Assembly: GCA_036365145.1 (NCBI GenBank)
Contig: JAEOAD010000031.1
Coordinates: 11,380,001-11,444,000, forward strand
Direction: 5' to 3'
DNA from: Orientallactaga sibirica
Taxonomy: Eukaryota; Chordata; Mammalia; Rodentia; Dipodidae
Length of the DNA stretch: 64,000 nucleotides
Within the stretch, counting starts at the first letter, position 1. Every line of letters starts with the position of its first letter. The notes beneath the pieces were generated by a model that saw only the letters and a list, made by a program, of their open reading frames with translations, had not been told where the DNA came from and ran no database searches. This document shows positions 22,661-34,450 of the stretch, in pieces. The position numbers and the translations under genes were made by a program.

Positions 22661-22920
22661 GTGAGTCAGGTGGGCAGAAAGACAAGTTTAATAGGCAATA
22701 CAGGGGCCGATGATGATGCACATGAAGAGAGATACCTCGGGCATACTGTCAGGATCAGGGAGGTTGCAGAACCTAGAAAGACACGTTACAAATCAGAAAC
22801 AGAACACCAGGTCAACTCTGGGCCAGCCACTCTCCAGATCACATGGTATGATGTTCACAAAGGGAAGGCAACAAGATAGCTTGGCTTTCAGCTCAGTACT
22901 TTATTTTCTTATGGAAATCT
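22661..22920. other. Unassigned sequence
   Basis: Nothing recognised; the small frame 22625-22879 runs out of the LTR and is not considered real. Confidence 0.4.
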
Positions 22921-23200
22921 TTTCTTTTTAAATTTTGGACATAATGTACTTTGATCTTATTTCTCCCAACTACTCTCTCTTTTCTCCCTCTGACCAAACT
23001 CAGTTTTCTTCCCAGTTAGTCCCTATCCTACTTTCCTGTCTTGTCTTACTATTGTTTTTGACCCACTGAGTTAAATGAGGGTTGCTTGCGTGATTATGAG
23101 TAGGAGGTTATTTATTTGAGAATGGGCAAATTACCAGCAGTTATATCACTGAAGAGCATGACTGCCCCTCTTCCAGCCCATTAGCTTCTCTTCCTGAATC
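22921..23200 (-). mobile_element. L1 3'UTR-like fragment
   Basis: Words 'cccactgagttaaatgaggg', 'ggttgcttgcgtgattatg' and 'ttaccagcagttatatcac' followed by 'tgaagag' resemble the complement of a rodent L1 3' region that I know from mouse. Confidence 0.45.
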
Positions 23201-23539
23201 CATGATATGTATTGACACTCCCAGTCTTGAACAGGAAACCTCAGCTGTTACTCTGCCTCCCTTCTCCCTCCTCCCTCTTATTCTGCTTCTGTATTCTTTC
23301 TACCCTCTCTTTCTCCAGATTCTCTGCAGCTCAGTTTTTAAGATAATAATTCAAATCTCTCAGGCACAAGCAGTAATGCAGGGATCAGATGACAGCATTA
23401 AAATCCAAAGTGAAGGAAAGCGCTGGACTTGTGTGGTCAGGGTGGAAGTCTGCAAGTTAGATCTGCAGCATTCATCTAGCATGGAGGTGACAAAGACAGA
23501 GGCTTATGCTGTGTCCCATGATATTTAGGGAGTCTTTTT
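23201..23539. other. Unassigned sequence
   Basis: Contains a plus-strand frame of 108 codons (23202-23528) with a hydrophobic Leu-rich N-terminal part from a CT-rich tract; no family match, probably chance. Confidence 0.4.
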
Positions 23540-23965
23540 AATTTTTTTTATTGACATCTCTATACTTACAGACAATAAACCTTGATATTTCCCTCCCCTT
23601 CCCCATTCCCCTTCAGAACTCCACTCTCCATCATATCCCCTCCCTCTTTCCATTAGTCTCTCATTTAATTTGATGTCATCATCTTTTTCTCCTATTATGA
23701 GGGTCTTGTGAAGATATTATTGGGCACCCCAAGGTCATGGATATCAAGGGCAATTTCTGTCTGGACAGTTGCATTGTAAGGAGTCGTATCCTTCCTTTGG
23801 TTCTTTCATTCTTTCCGCCCCCTCTTCTGCAATGGACTCTGAGCCTTGGAGAGTGTGATAGAGATGTTTCAGTGCTGGACATTCCTCCATCCCTTCTTCT
23901 TAGCACTATGTTGCCTTTTGGGTCATCTCAGAGAGTCTTATATCCTTTTGGTTTCAAAACCTTCA
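23540..23965 (-). mobile_element. L1-type 3' end, 5' truncated
   Basis: Complement of a LINE 3' end: poly(T)/AT at the left, then 'acagacaataaaccttgat', a CCCTCCCC tract, 'catcatatcccctccctc', 'ggtcatggatatcaaggg', 'tctgagccttggagagtgtg'. The same 3' end occurs in the chimera at 19160-19258. I recall this repeat as abundant in jerboa. Confidence 0.6.
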
Positions 23966-25945
23966 GAGCAGAAAAGGGAATAGCGGTTGAAGGGGGGAGT
24001 TGAGCTCACATGTACAGATCATCAGTTTATAATTCTAGAAATAATTCAATCAGTGAAGAAAAATACAAGTCTTTAAAGAAAGGTCTTAATAGAAAGACAG
24101 CCTCTTTCCTAAAGCTAAACAATAAGATATCTTCAGTCATACACTCCTTCTGAAGGGCATTGACTCTAAGTTGTAGAACATTAGCCCTGAGATAGATCTG
24201 AAGGGTCGCAGGATGCAACCCTGTTCCTTTTAGTCAGCAATCCCCAAAGATTGTTCCTAGTTTTAGGTCTATTTAAGAGGAAATTCTTAGTTTCTAAACA
24301 AGTGTACATTGGTCTGGGGAGGTGGAGAGAGTTATACACTTGTATTTGTATTAATCACCTCCCAGGTGATTCAGAACCACAGGTTTCTATGGTTTTTAAT
24401 CCCAGCTGCCTGTTATAACCATCTCGGACACTGATATTCCAACACAGGAGCTATGAAATGGAGTTTCTTTGGGGTCAGCTCAGGTTACTGGCATCCTAGT
24501 GAGGCCTGTGTGGAAACTGCTGGTATAGAAGGTGGTGAAGTAACTTTCAAAGGGGCACTCAAGGGAACAGTGGCAGAGCTGGGACCAGATTTCAATCTTT
24601 ACTGACAAGCAAAACAACTGTGTGACAGCATTAGAATCAGAGGGATGGGATTGATGACTGGAGAGGAATGGCAGTGGGTCACATGAAAGCAGGAACTGAT
24701 TTGGAGGGACTGACTGCTTTTGTGTACCAGCCATAACTGGCAAACTTTGGCTGAACTGTATTTAATCTGGGTGAACTGATGGTGATGGAATAAAATTGCT
24801 GCAAGAAAAAGCCCCAGCTTAAACAGTCCTTGGCATTAGGCAGAGAGTGGCCAATATATGAAGTGTTTTGCTATTTGAAAACCTCATGGCCCCAGGTAAC
24901 CATCCAAATCGATGAGCAGGAACAGCAAAAGCCTGGCTGTGGAGCTGAGGTAGAGAGCTGAAAAGAACAGGCCTCCATTGACAGCAGAGGAGAGATGGTA
25001 GTTAAATTGTGTATTGTATATACCTGCTCCCTTTCTGAGTCCATGGTTTTTGGCAGGTCCCTCTGAACTTGAACCTTCACTAATTTCTAAGTGCTCTGGA
25101 TCTAGGCAGAAATTAAGTCCCTTAGCTACAAAAGGAGAGAAATGTGTCTGCTGGACATTCTGGGGATGATGTACATCTTTTGAATTTATTATTGATTCTA
25201 GAGGGGACCCTTGGAGCAGTGAAGACCCTTCTCTGGTAGATGGCTGCCTAGTCTTCATCTTTGTCACTGCTTCAACCATGAGCATTTCTTGATGCTATTA
25301 CTATACAGACAAGATCTAATGAGAAGCAAGGGCGAATTAGGAATTTGGTCCAGTGCAATGATGTTTATGGATGACTACTAAAGAGTTAACACAGTCTTTT
25401 GTTCTTTCCTGCTCTGCAGAGATGGAGATTGGAGGACCACCCAGATGGGCCTTCAAAGGGCATCTAGGATTCTGTTCCTTCTCTGTAGGAGTATGTGCAA
25501 GAGCATAAAATCTTCTCAGTGTAGATCATTACCAGCCTCCCAGAGTATCTATAAAGAATTAAAGAGACAGAATAAGATCTTGAGTCTTATAAGAATGTCT
25601 GGGACTTCTAGAGATCATCTTTAAGCAAGTGTATTTTCCTTTATTGTAAGAAGTTCCAAGTTTTTCCATTCAGGTGTTAAGGAAGGGAAGGGATGTAAGT
25701 GAGGTGAGTGATCTACCTTGCTGCAAAATTCATGTTGGGCATTAACCAAGATAATACTACCTTAATGCAATGCTTTAAAGTCACGGTTTGTGTAAAAACC
25801 ACAGTGAATCAAATAATCAAATATTGAATAAAGATGGGATCTGGAATAGACATGTTGAGTAATACTGGTGCCTGACACAAGAAAAAAAAAATAGGAAATG
25901 ATGGTTTTAAATAAGAAATTCAGCAAATAACAAATAATGAGTATA
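23966..25945. other. Unassigned sequence (about 2 kb)
   Basis: The longest stretch with little or no recognisable repeat. A minus-strand frame of 133 codons (25285-24884) is the longest in apparently non-repeat DNA here; it has no recognisable domain, ends in a Leu-rich hydrophobic segment, and has no visible promoter or splice context. Possible old DNA-transposon trace at 24345-24400; not firm. Confidence 0.4.
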
Positions 25946-26865
25946 CTAAATTGATTCCAAATGAACTACAGAGCTAACCATGAATGGTAAACAATAAAAC
26001 CTCCTGAAGGAAATAAAACATCCTAATAAACTATGAATGGATTTCTTGAACAGGACTCATAGAGAATTAACCATAAAGGAAAAGTCTTGACAAATTGAAC
26101 TATTATAAGATGAAGGATTTCTGTTCATGAGCATGCACCGTTAGGAGGATGAAGAGGCTGCTTGGAAGCTAGGAGAAATTTGCAATGCAAATATTTAACA
26201 CACAAATCAAACCTTCAGTCAATTAATAACCTCTCCAAACAAAAATAAAGACAACTCAATAAAAACACATGCAAAAGATTGGAACAGGCATTTCATGAGT
26301 TTATATCTAGGTGACCAAAATCAACAAATTTCATCAATTATTAGTGAAATCCAAATTAAAATTTCACTGAGATGCTATTATATGTCCACCAGAAAATGAC
26401 TGTGTGGAACAATTTATACTGTCATGCACTGTTTTTTATTATTTTTATTTTTGATGGAAGAGTGTATGTATCCTAGGCTGGCATTGAACTTGATATGAAG
26501 CTAAAGATGACTGAATTTCTTATCCTCCTGCCTTCATCTCCTGAGTGCTAGGATTATAGGCATGCATGCCACACCATGTCTGATTAAATGCAGTGCTGGA
26601 AATTGAACCCAGGTCATCATGCATGCTAGGCAAACACTCTGCTAACTGAGCTACATCCCTAGCTCTGTCATGCACTGTTAATGAGGGTACTGTATGGCAC
26701 TGACACTTGTGTGGACTCTGTTCAGTAGTACTTTCTAAAGCTAACAAGTTATATCCTTTGTGGCTCAGCAATACCAATAAAAATGCATACACATGTTCAC
26801 CAAAAGACATATGTCAGAATATTCAAATCCTTACTTATTAGATAAATGCTATTTAAACCCACAGT
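25946..26865 (+). mobile_element. Ancient L1M fragment (ORF2 3' part)
   Basis: Diverged but ordered L1 words: 'aatgaactacagagctaacc', 'aagacaactcaataaaaac', 'gtgaaatccaaattaaaat', 'ttcactgagatgctattata'. It is split by a B4 SINE at 26434-26664 and continues with 'gttaatgagggtactgtatg' and 'agcaataccaataaaaatgc'. All frames broken. Confidence 0.65.
26434..26664 (-). mobile_element. B4 SINE (ID-B1 fusion)
   Basis: From left to right, a diverged B1 complement ('gagtgctaggattataggc') is followed by an ID/tRNA complement ('attgaacccaggtcatcatg', 'gctaactgagctacatccc'). This is the layout of rodent B4 on the minus strand. The perfect TSD 'ctgtcatgcactgtt' lies at 26419-26433 and 26665-26679. Confidence 0.9.
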
Positions 26866-27139
26866 AAGATCCCACAACATACTTGTTAGGCTATATGGCA
26901 GGTAGGTACCCAGAAGGGCTGACTTGGTTGCTGATCAATGTGGATTTTGCATCCATGTGGGTCACTTACTCAGCTCACTACTATTCCATTTTAAGGGTTG
27001 ATGAGGATGAAGACCAACCAGACCTTTCATATGCTCCTGATAGAAATGAGAAATGGTGCAATCAGTTTGGGGGAAAACCATATATATTTATGATTATGAG
27101 GATCAAACCCAGGTCTAGGCAAAGTGCACTATTCTCTAT
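26866..27139. other. Mostly unassigned; possible ID-like trace
   Basis: 'tgaggatcaaacccaggtct' followed by 'aggcaaagtgcac' at about 27098-27130 resembles an ID complement. The 91-codon frame 26883-27158 has no family support. Confidence 0.35.
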
Positions 27140-27240
27140 GCCTCAGTTTGAAAAATAATTTTAAGTTTTCTTAAAAAGTTAAATAAGCATACACTTCATA
27201 ACCCAATGACAGGTGTCTATCCAAGAGAGATGATGACATA

Positions 27241-27592
27241 TGTGATGGTTTAGATTTACCATCAACTTGACAGTACTTAGAATCACTTGTGAGATTATCT
27301 TGATTAAGTTAGGTCAGGTGGGAAGATCCACCTTACCTGTGGGTGGCACAATTCCATGGTCTGGTGTCCTAGACTATATAAAAAGGAAAGAGCTTGTTGA
27401 GTACCAATATTCATCACTCTCTGAATCCTCACTGTGGACTGAATGTGACCAGGTCTGCTTCAAGTTCCTGTTGCCACACATTCTTTTCCATGATGGACTG
27501 TATGTGACCTCACACTAGAAGCTGAAATAAAAACTTATTCCTTTAAAATGACTTATGTCAAGTATTTTGTTCCAGCAATAAGAAAGTAATAT
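27241..27592 (+). mobile_element. ERVL/MaLR-type solo LTR
   Basis: Starts TGTGATGGTTTAGATTTACC, with 'atcaacttgacag', 'gactatataaaaagg' (TATA-like), 'tgatggactgtatgtgac', 'gctgaaataaaaact' (polyadenylation signal) and an end near 'agaaagtaatata'. Inserted inside the L1M; no clear TSD. Confidence 0.65.
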
Positions 27593-27810
27593 ACTCATAT
27601 AAATAGCAATGTGGAAATACTCATAGAAACTCAATTTTCAATAAGTAGAAACAGCCCCATTGTTCACCAATAATCAATAGATAAGCAAACTGTGGTATAC
27701 TATTGCAATGTAATAATATTCAACAAATAGAAAGGAACTAAACTATTGACATGCCTAACAATCTCAAGGAATCCTCCAATAATTCTACTGAATAAAAAAA
27801 GACATGCATA

Positions 27811-27928
27811 TGACCCACTATCCCCATGGGGTTGACCTGCATCCCCAACGAGGAAGGCCTCTTCAGAAAAGGGTCAGGGAGGAGTACCAACATGTGTTGT
27901 GTACATACTAAATATATCCATATCTAAT
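27811..27928 (+). mobile_element. Severely 5'-truncated young L1 3' tip
   Basis: About 118 bp equal to the L1 3' terminus ('aaaagggtcagggaggagta', 'ccaacatgtgttgtgtacat', 'ctaataaaaaa'); compare 41625-41690. TSD 'aaaaaagacatgcata' (27795-27810) and 'aaaaaaggcatgcata' (27929-27944). Confidence 0.85.
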
Positions 27929-28215
27929 AAAAAAGGCATGCATAAAGAATATACATTTTATGACTCTGTTTGTCCAAAATTATAGAAAATTCAAAATAAT
28001 ATATAGAACATCTCTTGCTTGGAGAACAGAGGTATTTATGATCATAAGAACAGGGAAAGAATGACAAAAGGGGATGAAGAAGTTTTAATGGATGCAAATT
28101 TATTAATTTGTATTTTTGTGTTTTTATAGGTCAAAATTTATCAAATTATACACTTCTTGATATATGTATATATGTATGTGTGTATTATTGTATGTTCGTT
28201 GTAACATAATAAAGT

Positions 28216-28780
28216 CATTTGAAAAACTTGCATGGAAGTCTGCTCTCAGGTTGCTCAGTGTCTTACAGTAGGTAGGTGGATGAGGGGATCATTATAATGA
28301 GATCATAAAGGTGGTTAGCAAGATGTTCAAGCAGGTTAATCCCACAATGCCTCCTGCCTGGAGGATCTGGGGATAGATAGCTCCAGGTGGGACACTAGGT
28401 GAAGTGTAGTGAATCTAAAAGGACAGGTGTAATGCAAGTGTTCTGATTCAGTTCAAAATCAGGGGTGAAGGACCTTGAAGGCCCATTACAAAGATGTAGG
28501 ACAAAGATATGGAATGAGAACCACTGATCCATTAGCAATACTAATCACACATATGCAGGAGACCTTATTTTCTTGGTAAGACCTAAAGTGCATAATTTTT
28601 AAATTAAATTTTAGTCATGTAAACAGCAAGGGACCTTGACTGAATAGCCCAACTTGTTGGCCTTCTATTCACACATTATCCACTGTATGTCCTAGAAAAA
28701 CATACAGCAACGCCAAAGTGTGGGCTTTATCTGTAACCCAGCTGGCATGATTGCCCTAGCAGTACTCACAATTCATCTTT
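28216..28780. other. Unassigned sequence
   Basis: Nothing recognised. Confidence 0.45.
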
Positions 28781-29043
28781 GTCCTTTTTTTTTGGTGGGG
28801 GGGGAGAGACACAGAGAGAGACAGAGAGAGAGGGAGAGGAAGACAGAGATGGGCACGCCAGCAGCCTCTCAGCTGCTGTGAACGAAATCCAGAAGCGTGT
28901 GCCCCCTTGTGGTCAAGTGCGGCATTGCACCCCTTTGCATCTGGCTAAACGTATGACCTGGAGATTGGAACAGCTGGAGATTGGAACCAGCGTTTTTAGG
29001 CTTAGGAGGCAGGCGCCTTAACCGCTAATCCATCTCTCCAGCT
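28781..29043 (-). mobile_element. DIP-like SINE, subtype B with duplicated B box
   Basis: Minus copy of the subtype whose body reads 'gggcgcaatgccgcacttg' in better copies. The B-box segment is present twice in tandem ('ctggagattggaac' at 28968-28981 and 28975-28998 region), as in 49252-49536. The TSD 'atctttgtcctttt' flanks it. Confidence 0.9.
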
Positions 29044-29770
29044 CTATCTTTGTCCTTTTGAATTACATTTATTTCAACTTATTTTCTTTGAATTTAGTAA
29101 AACATACATGTTAATATGTTTTCTGCCCATAAATTTTTTCCTTCTCTTAAACTCAAGCTAAATCATATAATACAATATAATCAACTTATTTAAAGTTTTG
29201 TGGTGGGGATGGGGATTTATGTGGCAAGTTTATCAAACCTGTTATGACAAATATCACAAGTTTTACTTGCCATCTGATGGCTAGGGTGGGATGAGTTTTA
29301 GAAAAAAAGGAAGACATGAGAGGAGGAGAGGAGAACAGAAAGAGAATTATGTAATACTCCATCATGAAATGTTTATAAATATGATAACATTTATATAAAT
29401 CCATTCAAAAATGTTTAATAAAAATCTCTATTTTAAAGCATTTGTCCTGGATTTCTAATTGTGAAAGACCTGCCCCTTCTGTTCCCTCCCATCCCCTTCC
29501 CTGTTCTATCCTCTCCTCCCTCCACTCCCTCCCCAACCCCTTCTTTGCATTCTATATTATTCCTTCCAGAATATAAATAAGTTGAATTAGAGATTTTTTT
29601 CTTTAAAGATCAGAAAGAAGCAAAATTGTTATTGTGTAGAAAAAGGCTCTGATTCTCAATGACTGTAGGTAGCTAATATTACTGATCAACTTTCCTGTTT
29701 TATCTCATTTTATCTAGTTCTCCATAAAACTCACTAACTACAGTCTAGATTTTAGCTTTAAACTACTGAA
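29044..29770. other. Unassigned sequence
   Basis: Includes a C/T-rich tract at 29470-29545. The minus-strand 72-codon frame at 29404-29186 is not supported. Confidence 0.4.
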
Positions 29771-30317
29771 ATATTTTCATTTTAATTCAAAACAGGTTGA
29801 ATAAAAGACATCCCACACAAGCATTATGCATAAGAAGGGGAACGACATCAGAAGCAAGAACACTGCAGACACTGGAGCAAAGGTTCATTGATCTAGGAAG
29901 ACAAAGCAGGCAGGAATACATATTCACATAACCAAATTTATACACATGTGAAACTCAAATCTTTAGATAGACCTTAGATAACAAACAGGTACTTCAGCAA
30001 TTATAGTTCGAGATTCTCAGCATAACTCTTGGCAATTAATGAGGATACAGGATATTTGAAGACCACTATCACATTCCACAAACTGATTTTCATTTTTTGA
30101 ACAACTACCCCCAGAAGGAGAAAGAGCCCTTTGTTTTCAAGTATTCATAGGACAGACATGAAAATAGATCCTATGTTGGCAATCAATGTCTCAATAAAAT
30201 TTAAAGTAATAAAATCATACAGATTCTCTGGATATAATAAACACATTTTTGAACTCAATCATAAGAAGATGTTTTAGAAATTCCAATACTGAAAATTAAC
30301 ACTTTCTTGAGAAAGGT

Positions 30318-30430
30318 GCTCATGTAACCTAGGTTGGCTAGGAAATCACTATGCAGTTGAATACCCCTTGACCTCCAGAACCTCCTGCCTCTAGACTTCC
30401 ACGTGGAGGTATGTACTGCCAAGCTCAGCT
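30318..30430 (-). mobile_element. Old B1-like SINE
   Basis: 'cctaggttggctaggaaatc', 'cttgacctccagaacctcc' and 'gtatgtactgccaagctcag' follow B1 order on the complement, strongly diverged. Confidence 0.55.
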
Positions 30431-30673
30431 AACAATATACTTCTAAATAATGTATTAATTAATGAAGAAGAAACATTAGAAATGATTTTGAATTGCATGA
30501 AAATGAAATACAGTATTTGTAGTTATGGGACATGGATTAAATTACAAAAAAAAATCCTTAGAAGGAATTTCCAGATTAAATGCTTAGAAGTTTAAAATTA
30601 AAGACCTAAATTTGCTTTTAGGGAACTTCAAAAGGAGAGTGTAGGAGAGATTTTTATTGTAAGAAGTAAATTA

Positions 30674-30858
30674 GTAGAAATTGCTCAGTGGTTAAAAACA
30701 CTTTTTATTTTTTTTGCAGGGCCTGTCAGTCTGGGTTCAATTCCCCAGCCACCCATGTAAAGCTGGAAAGGCATTCATTCACAATGGCAAGAGACCCTGC
30801 TTGAATGAATACTCACACACACACACCACACACACACACACACGACATATAAATGAAA
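30674..30858 (+). mobile_element. Diverged tRNA-derived SINE with CA tail
   Basis: 'ttgctcagtggttaaaaac' (A box region), 'gggttcaattccccagcc' (B box), 'cacccatgtaaagctgg', then a (CA)n run at 30808-30843. Older than most DIP copies. Confidence 0.65.
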
Positions 30859-30861
30859 AAA

Positions 30862-31069
30862 TATTATTTTATATTTTATTTTTATTTATTTGACAGAAAG
30901 AGGGAGAGAAAGAGAGAGAAAGAGGGAGAAAATGGGCACATCAGGGCCTCCAGCCACTGCAAATGAACTCCAGACTCATGGGCTACCTTGTGCATCTGGT
31001 TTAGGTGGGTCCTGGGTCCTTTGGCTTTGCAGGGAAGTGCCTTAACCTCTAAGCCATCCCTCCAACCTT
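30862..31069 (-). mobile_element. DIP-like SINE
   Basis: Complement with TTTATTTATTTGA tail, GA-rich block, 'gcctccagccactgcaaatg', 'gccttaacctctaagccatc'. A/T-rich flanks only, TSD uncertain. Confidence 0.88.
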
Positions 31070-31912
31070 GAAAAAAAATAATTAAAAAATAAACAAAATA
31101 TAAAGTAAACCACATAAACTCACAAAGACATGAGTTGGCAATTTGAAAAGATTAATAAATTTTTAAGTACTATTGAAAAATACAGAAAATACAAAATACC
31201 AATATCAAAGATAAAGATAGGCACTACAGATGCAACCAGCACCAAGAGGCTAACAAGAAGAGACTATTAACTGTTTAATTCTGAAACATTAAGCTCAGGT
31301 GAAACCAACAAATTCATTGAAAAGCTATTATTACCAAAGCTGACCAAGAATTAATAGAATATATGAAAGGCTATTGGTTGGAAATCATAGCTAGATGATT
31401 CATTGGTGCATTTTAGCACAGATATAATGTCGAAAAATAATAAACTTTCATAGGCTTAGGGAAGCATTAAAATAAAAGAATAGAACATTTCCCACCACAT
31501 TTGATGAATACCATAAAACAATGACACAATGATCAGACAAGGACATTTCGGGAAAACATCATTGGGTGAGGAGCATCGACTAATACCTATCATTGGCATC
31601 ATGTTTACTTGTGAAATATTGAGTGCCTCCCCTGAGAAGTTCCGGTACTAGTGAGGACGCCCATTCATATCATGCTCATTCAGCACAGTCTTGAAAGTCC
31701 TATCCAGTGCAAGAAGGAAATAAAGGGATCAGACAGAATAAAAAAGGAAAAACAAAAACTATCTTTTTGTAGATGACATGTACTTAGGAAATCTGAAGGA
31801 ATAGTTAAGATATTGCTAGATTATAAGTTTTTAAATAAGGGTTATGAGATACCAATTCAGTATGAAAAATTACTTTATGTACCAACAAAGAATTGGAAGA
31901 GAAGGAATAAAA

Positions 31913-31978
31913 GAAGCTGAGTATGGTGACTTTTGTCTGTAATCCCAGCACTTGGGAGGCTGAGGAAGGTCACACTGG
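31913..31978 (+). mobile_element. B1 5' fragment
   Basis: 'ctgtaatcccagcacttggg' and 'aggctgaggaaggtcac': the 5' half only of a 7SL-type SINE. Confidence 0.65.
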
Positions 31979-32285
31979 AAGAAAAACGTTAGAAGATATA
32001 CACTCTTTTGTTCCAAGACTTCTTTGATTGTCAAAACATAAGAATGATGATTCCTGCAAAGAATTCCAGAGGCTTTAATGACTTTCAACTCTGTAGGAAA
32101 TTACAGGTAAAAGGAAGCCCAACAGTGAAATTGGATCATGGACAACATTAAGCAATTCATTGTACAATGTTGCCATTTTGGCTGTGCTTCAGGGATTTAG
32201 TCAGCTACATGATTGTCTGCTCAGCAGGACTGGATCTGTAGCTTCACAAAGTAACTAGATCTTCAGCAATAATAAGCAAGTGCAT
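31979..32285. other. Unassigned sequence
   Basis: Nothing recognised. Confidence 0.4.
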
Positions 32286-32400
32286 AACCGGACGTGGTGG
32301 CACACACCTTTAATCCCAGCACTGGGGAGGCAGAGGTAGGAAGATTGCCATGAGTTCGAGGCCACCCTGAGACTACATAGTGAATTCCAGGTCACCCTGG
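32286..32400 (+). mobile_element. B1 SINE, 3' truncated, followed by (GT)n
   Basis: 'ggacgtggtggcacacacc' through 'gagactacatagtgaattcc' and 'aggtcaccctggaa', then GT repeats at 32402-32439 in place of the usual 3' end and A-tail. Confidence 0.85.
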
Positions 32401-32440
32401 AATGTGTGTGTGTGTGTGTATATAAACATGTGTGTGTGTT

Positions 32441-33015
32441 TAAACATATTCTTTAAAAAAATACATGAAAACTGACCAGAATAATAGTGTGATGTTATAC
32501 TATAAAGATATAATAGGAAGGTTAACATATGCTACAGTAATAAACAATTCCACTATCACAGTGGCTAAATAAAGAAAGGGCTTCATTCTCACACAAATAC
32601 TCCATGGGTCTAGCTATTTTACCAGAGCAGCTGTTCTTCACACAACACCTTGGCAAGCCAGCTTATTATAACTCCTACTACACTGAGATTTTACCACCTG
32701 GAATATGTGGCCTCAGTTGAAGTAGAAAGGATACTGCTAGGTAGAGAACTGCTCACATTGCTTTAATGTTTGATGTGGAAGTGACACAAATTATTTCTAC
32801 TCACATATTACTGGCCAAAGTCATGCAGCCATGCTTAACTTCAAAGGCATTAAAGAGTACAGTCTTTTATTTACTAGAAAGGAGAAGGAATTTGAATAAA
32901 GTTGTGAACAGTACTTAGGTTCATTTGACCCATATGGTATTTTGGTTGGGAAGAATATAGAAGGAAGGAACTAAGAAGTACATTTTGCAAGGAAGACATA
33001 TTTTTAAGAATGAAG
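32441..33015. other. Unassigned sequence
   Basis: Nothing recognised. Confidence 0.4.
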
Positions 33016-33021
33016 TAGAAG

Positions 33022-33262
33022 GGGGCTGGAAGGAAGGATGGCTTAGCAGTGAAGGCATTTGCCTGCAAAGCCAAAGGACCCAGGTTTGATTCGCCAGGAC
33101 CCTTGTTAGCCAGATGCCCAAGGGGGTGCACGCATCTGGAGTTTGTTTGCAGTAGCTGGAGGCCCTGGTGTGCCTATTCTCTCTCTCTCTCTCTCTCTCC
33201 TTCTCTCTCTCTCTTTCTCTGTCAAATAATAAATAAATAAAAATAAAAAAAATATTTAAAAA
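33022..33262 (+). mobile_element. DIP-like SINE
   Basis: Good plus-strand copy: 'ggatggcttagcagtgaagg', 'ccaggtttgattcgccagg', 'ccaagggggtgcacgcatc', (CT)n at 33179-33215, AATAAATAAATAAA and an A-rich tail. Flanks 'atgaagtagaagg' / 'atgaagtaaagga'. Confidence 0.92.
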
Positions 33263-34446
33263 AGCATGAAGTAAAGGAAATAAGGAATCATTTGTGTCAA
33301 GGTGTGACTATATTGAGACAATGGTCAATTGTTTGGAATCTGCAGAACAGTGGAGCAGACAGGCAAATGTCAGCAGATATAACCAACACAACCTCCATTA
33401 AACATTCCTGAAAATAATACAATTGGAATTGAGTTTGCAGCAATGTCTTTTTTTAGAGTTTAAAATATTTTGACACCAGTAATTAAAATAATTCTTAAAG
33501 CACATAAGGACTAGAGAAATAGTGACCTAGCTTGTAGAATCTTAGAACTAATAAGGACGTTTGGACAAAGGATCACACAGAGTTTAATTAATTCTCAGAC
33601 CTCAGGGGTCATACTTCACTTGGTAAGAAATTATTCTTGCTGTCTTCTAGACAGAAATGTATCTTGTATCACTTGAACGTCTCTGGTACAGAATGAATAG
33701 GATGGTTTGACTTTGTTTCCAATGGTAGGAGGAATGTCTGGCTCCAGAATGGCTCCAGAAGATGCACTCCAGGACTGATTGGTGTGGCATGTATGATAAC
33801 TGCAGGGCAGAATGTGCTTTGTGTCACATTAGCACACTGCAAGCATGCATGCATTGAAAGTTCAACACAAACAATATCAAAGGGGGGCTTCTTTGTCATG
33901 GCACTGGTATAAATATTGAGAATCAATTTGGAATTTTCAAGGAGCATTTGCCCACGTTACAAATGTTCTTTGGAAAGCAATGAATATGTATGTATCTCAC
34001 TAGCAAAACATTTGACCTAAGGAGCATAGTGCTTAGTAACATTGTAATTATTACACAAACATTTTATTTTTTCTCTAGGAAATTGATCAGTAAGCAGTAC
34101 AGAAAAATCATGAAATATTGAACCTTATTCAGCACTAAATGGGATATCTCTATGATGCCCTGAAGGTTCAGGATACATTTCGGAAGAGAGGACAGAGAGA
34201 ATGTAAGAGCCAGAGGATGGGGAGGAATGCTTTGAAATGTTCTCTTCTGGATAGGAAGTTGTCATTGCATTCATGACCTCATAGCAACTGAGTGACAGTC
34301 ATTACTTTCACAATATTTGGCCCATCAACATGCCATGAATGATGGAGGATGGCAGAACAAATGACATCAAAGTAGAAGAGGAATAAGTTGGAAAAAAGAA
34401 GGGATTCAGTGGAAGGGACGTGAGGGAAAAGGAACAAAAGAAAGTA
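33263..34446. other. Unassigned sequence
   Basis: About 1.2 kb with no recognised repeat or coding signal; the minus frame 33947-33669 is unsupported. Confidence 0.45.
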
Positions 34447-34450
34447 ATGA

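Larger units (their letters stand above)
27140..28215 (+). mobile_element. Ancient L1M 3' end with nested insertions
   Basis: L1M order: 'ataacccaatgacaggtgtc' (27198), then after the LTR 'agaaacagccccattgttca', 'atagataagcaaactgtgg', 'tattcaacaaatagaaagg', then after a truncated young L1 the 3'UTR words 'atagaacatctcttgcttgg' and 'caaaatttatcaaattatac', ending at 'acataataaagtcatttg'. It is the host of the LTR at 27241-27592 and the L1 tip at 27811-27928. Confidence 0.75.
29771..31912 (+). mobile_element. Ancient L1M ORF2 (middle part incl. RT), heavily decayed
   Basis: Ordered L1M ORF2 words: 'gtctcaataaaatttaaag' (30191), 'ttgaattgcatgaaaatg' (30490), 'aatgcttagaagtttaaaa' (30578), 'cattcagcacagtcttgaaag' (31676), 'aggaaataaagggatcagac' (31714) and the region encoding the RT catalytic motif, 'tttttgtagatgacatgtac' (31766; FADD-type changed to FVDD). 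A B1, a tRNA-like SINE and a DIP SINE interrupt it. All frames broken. Confidence 0.7.
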
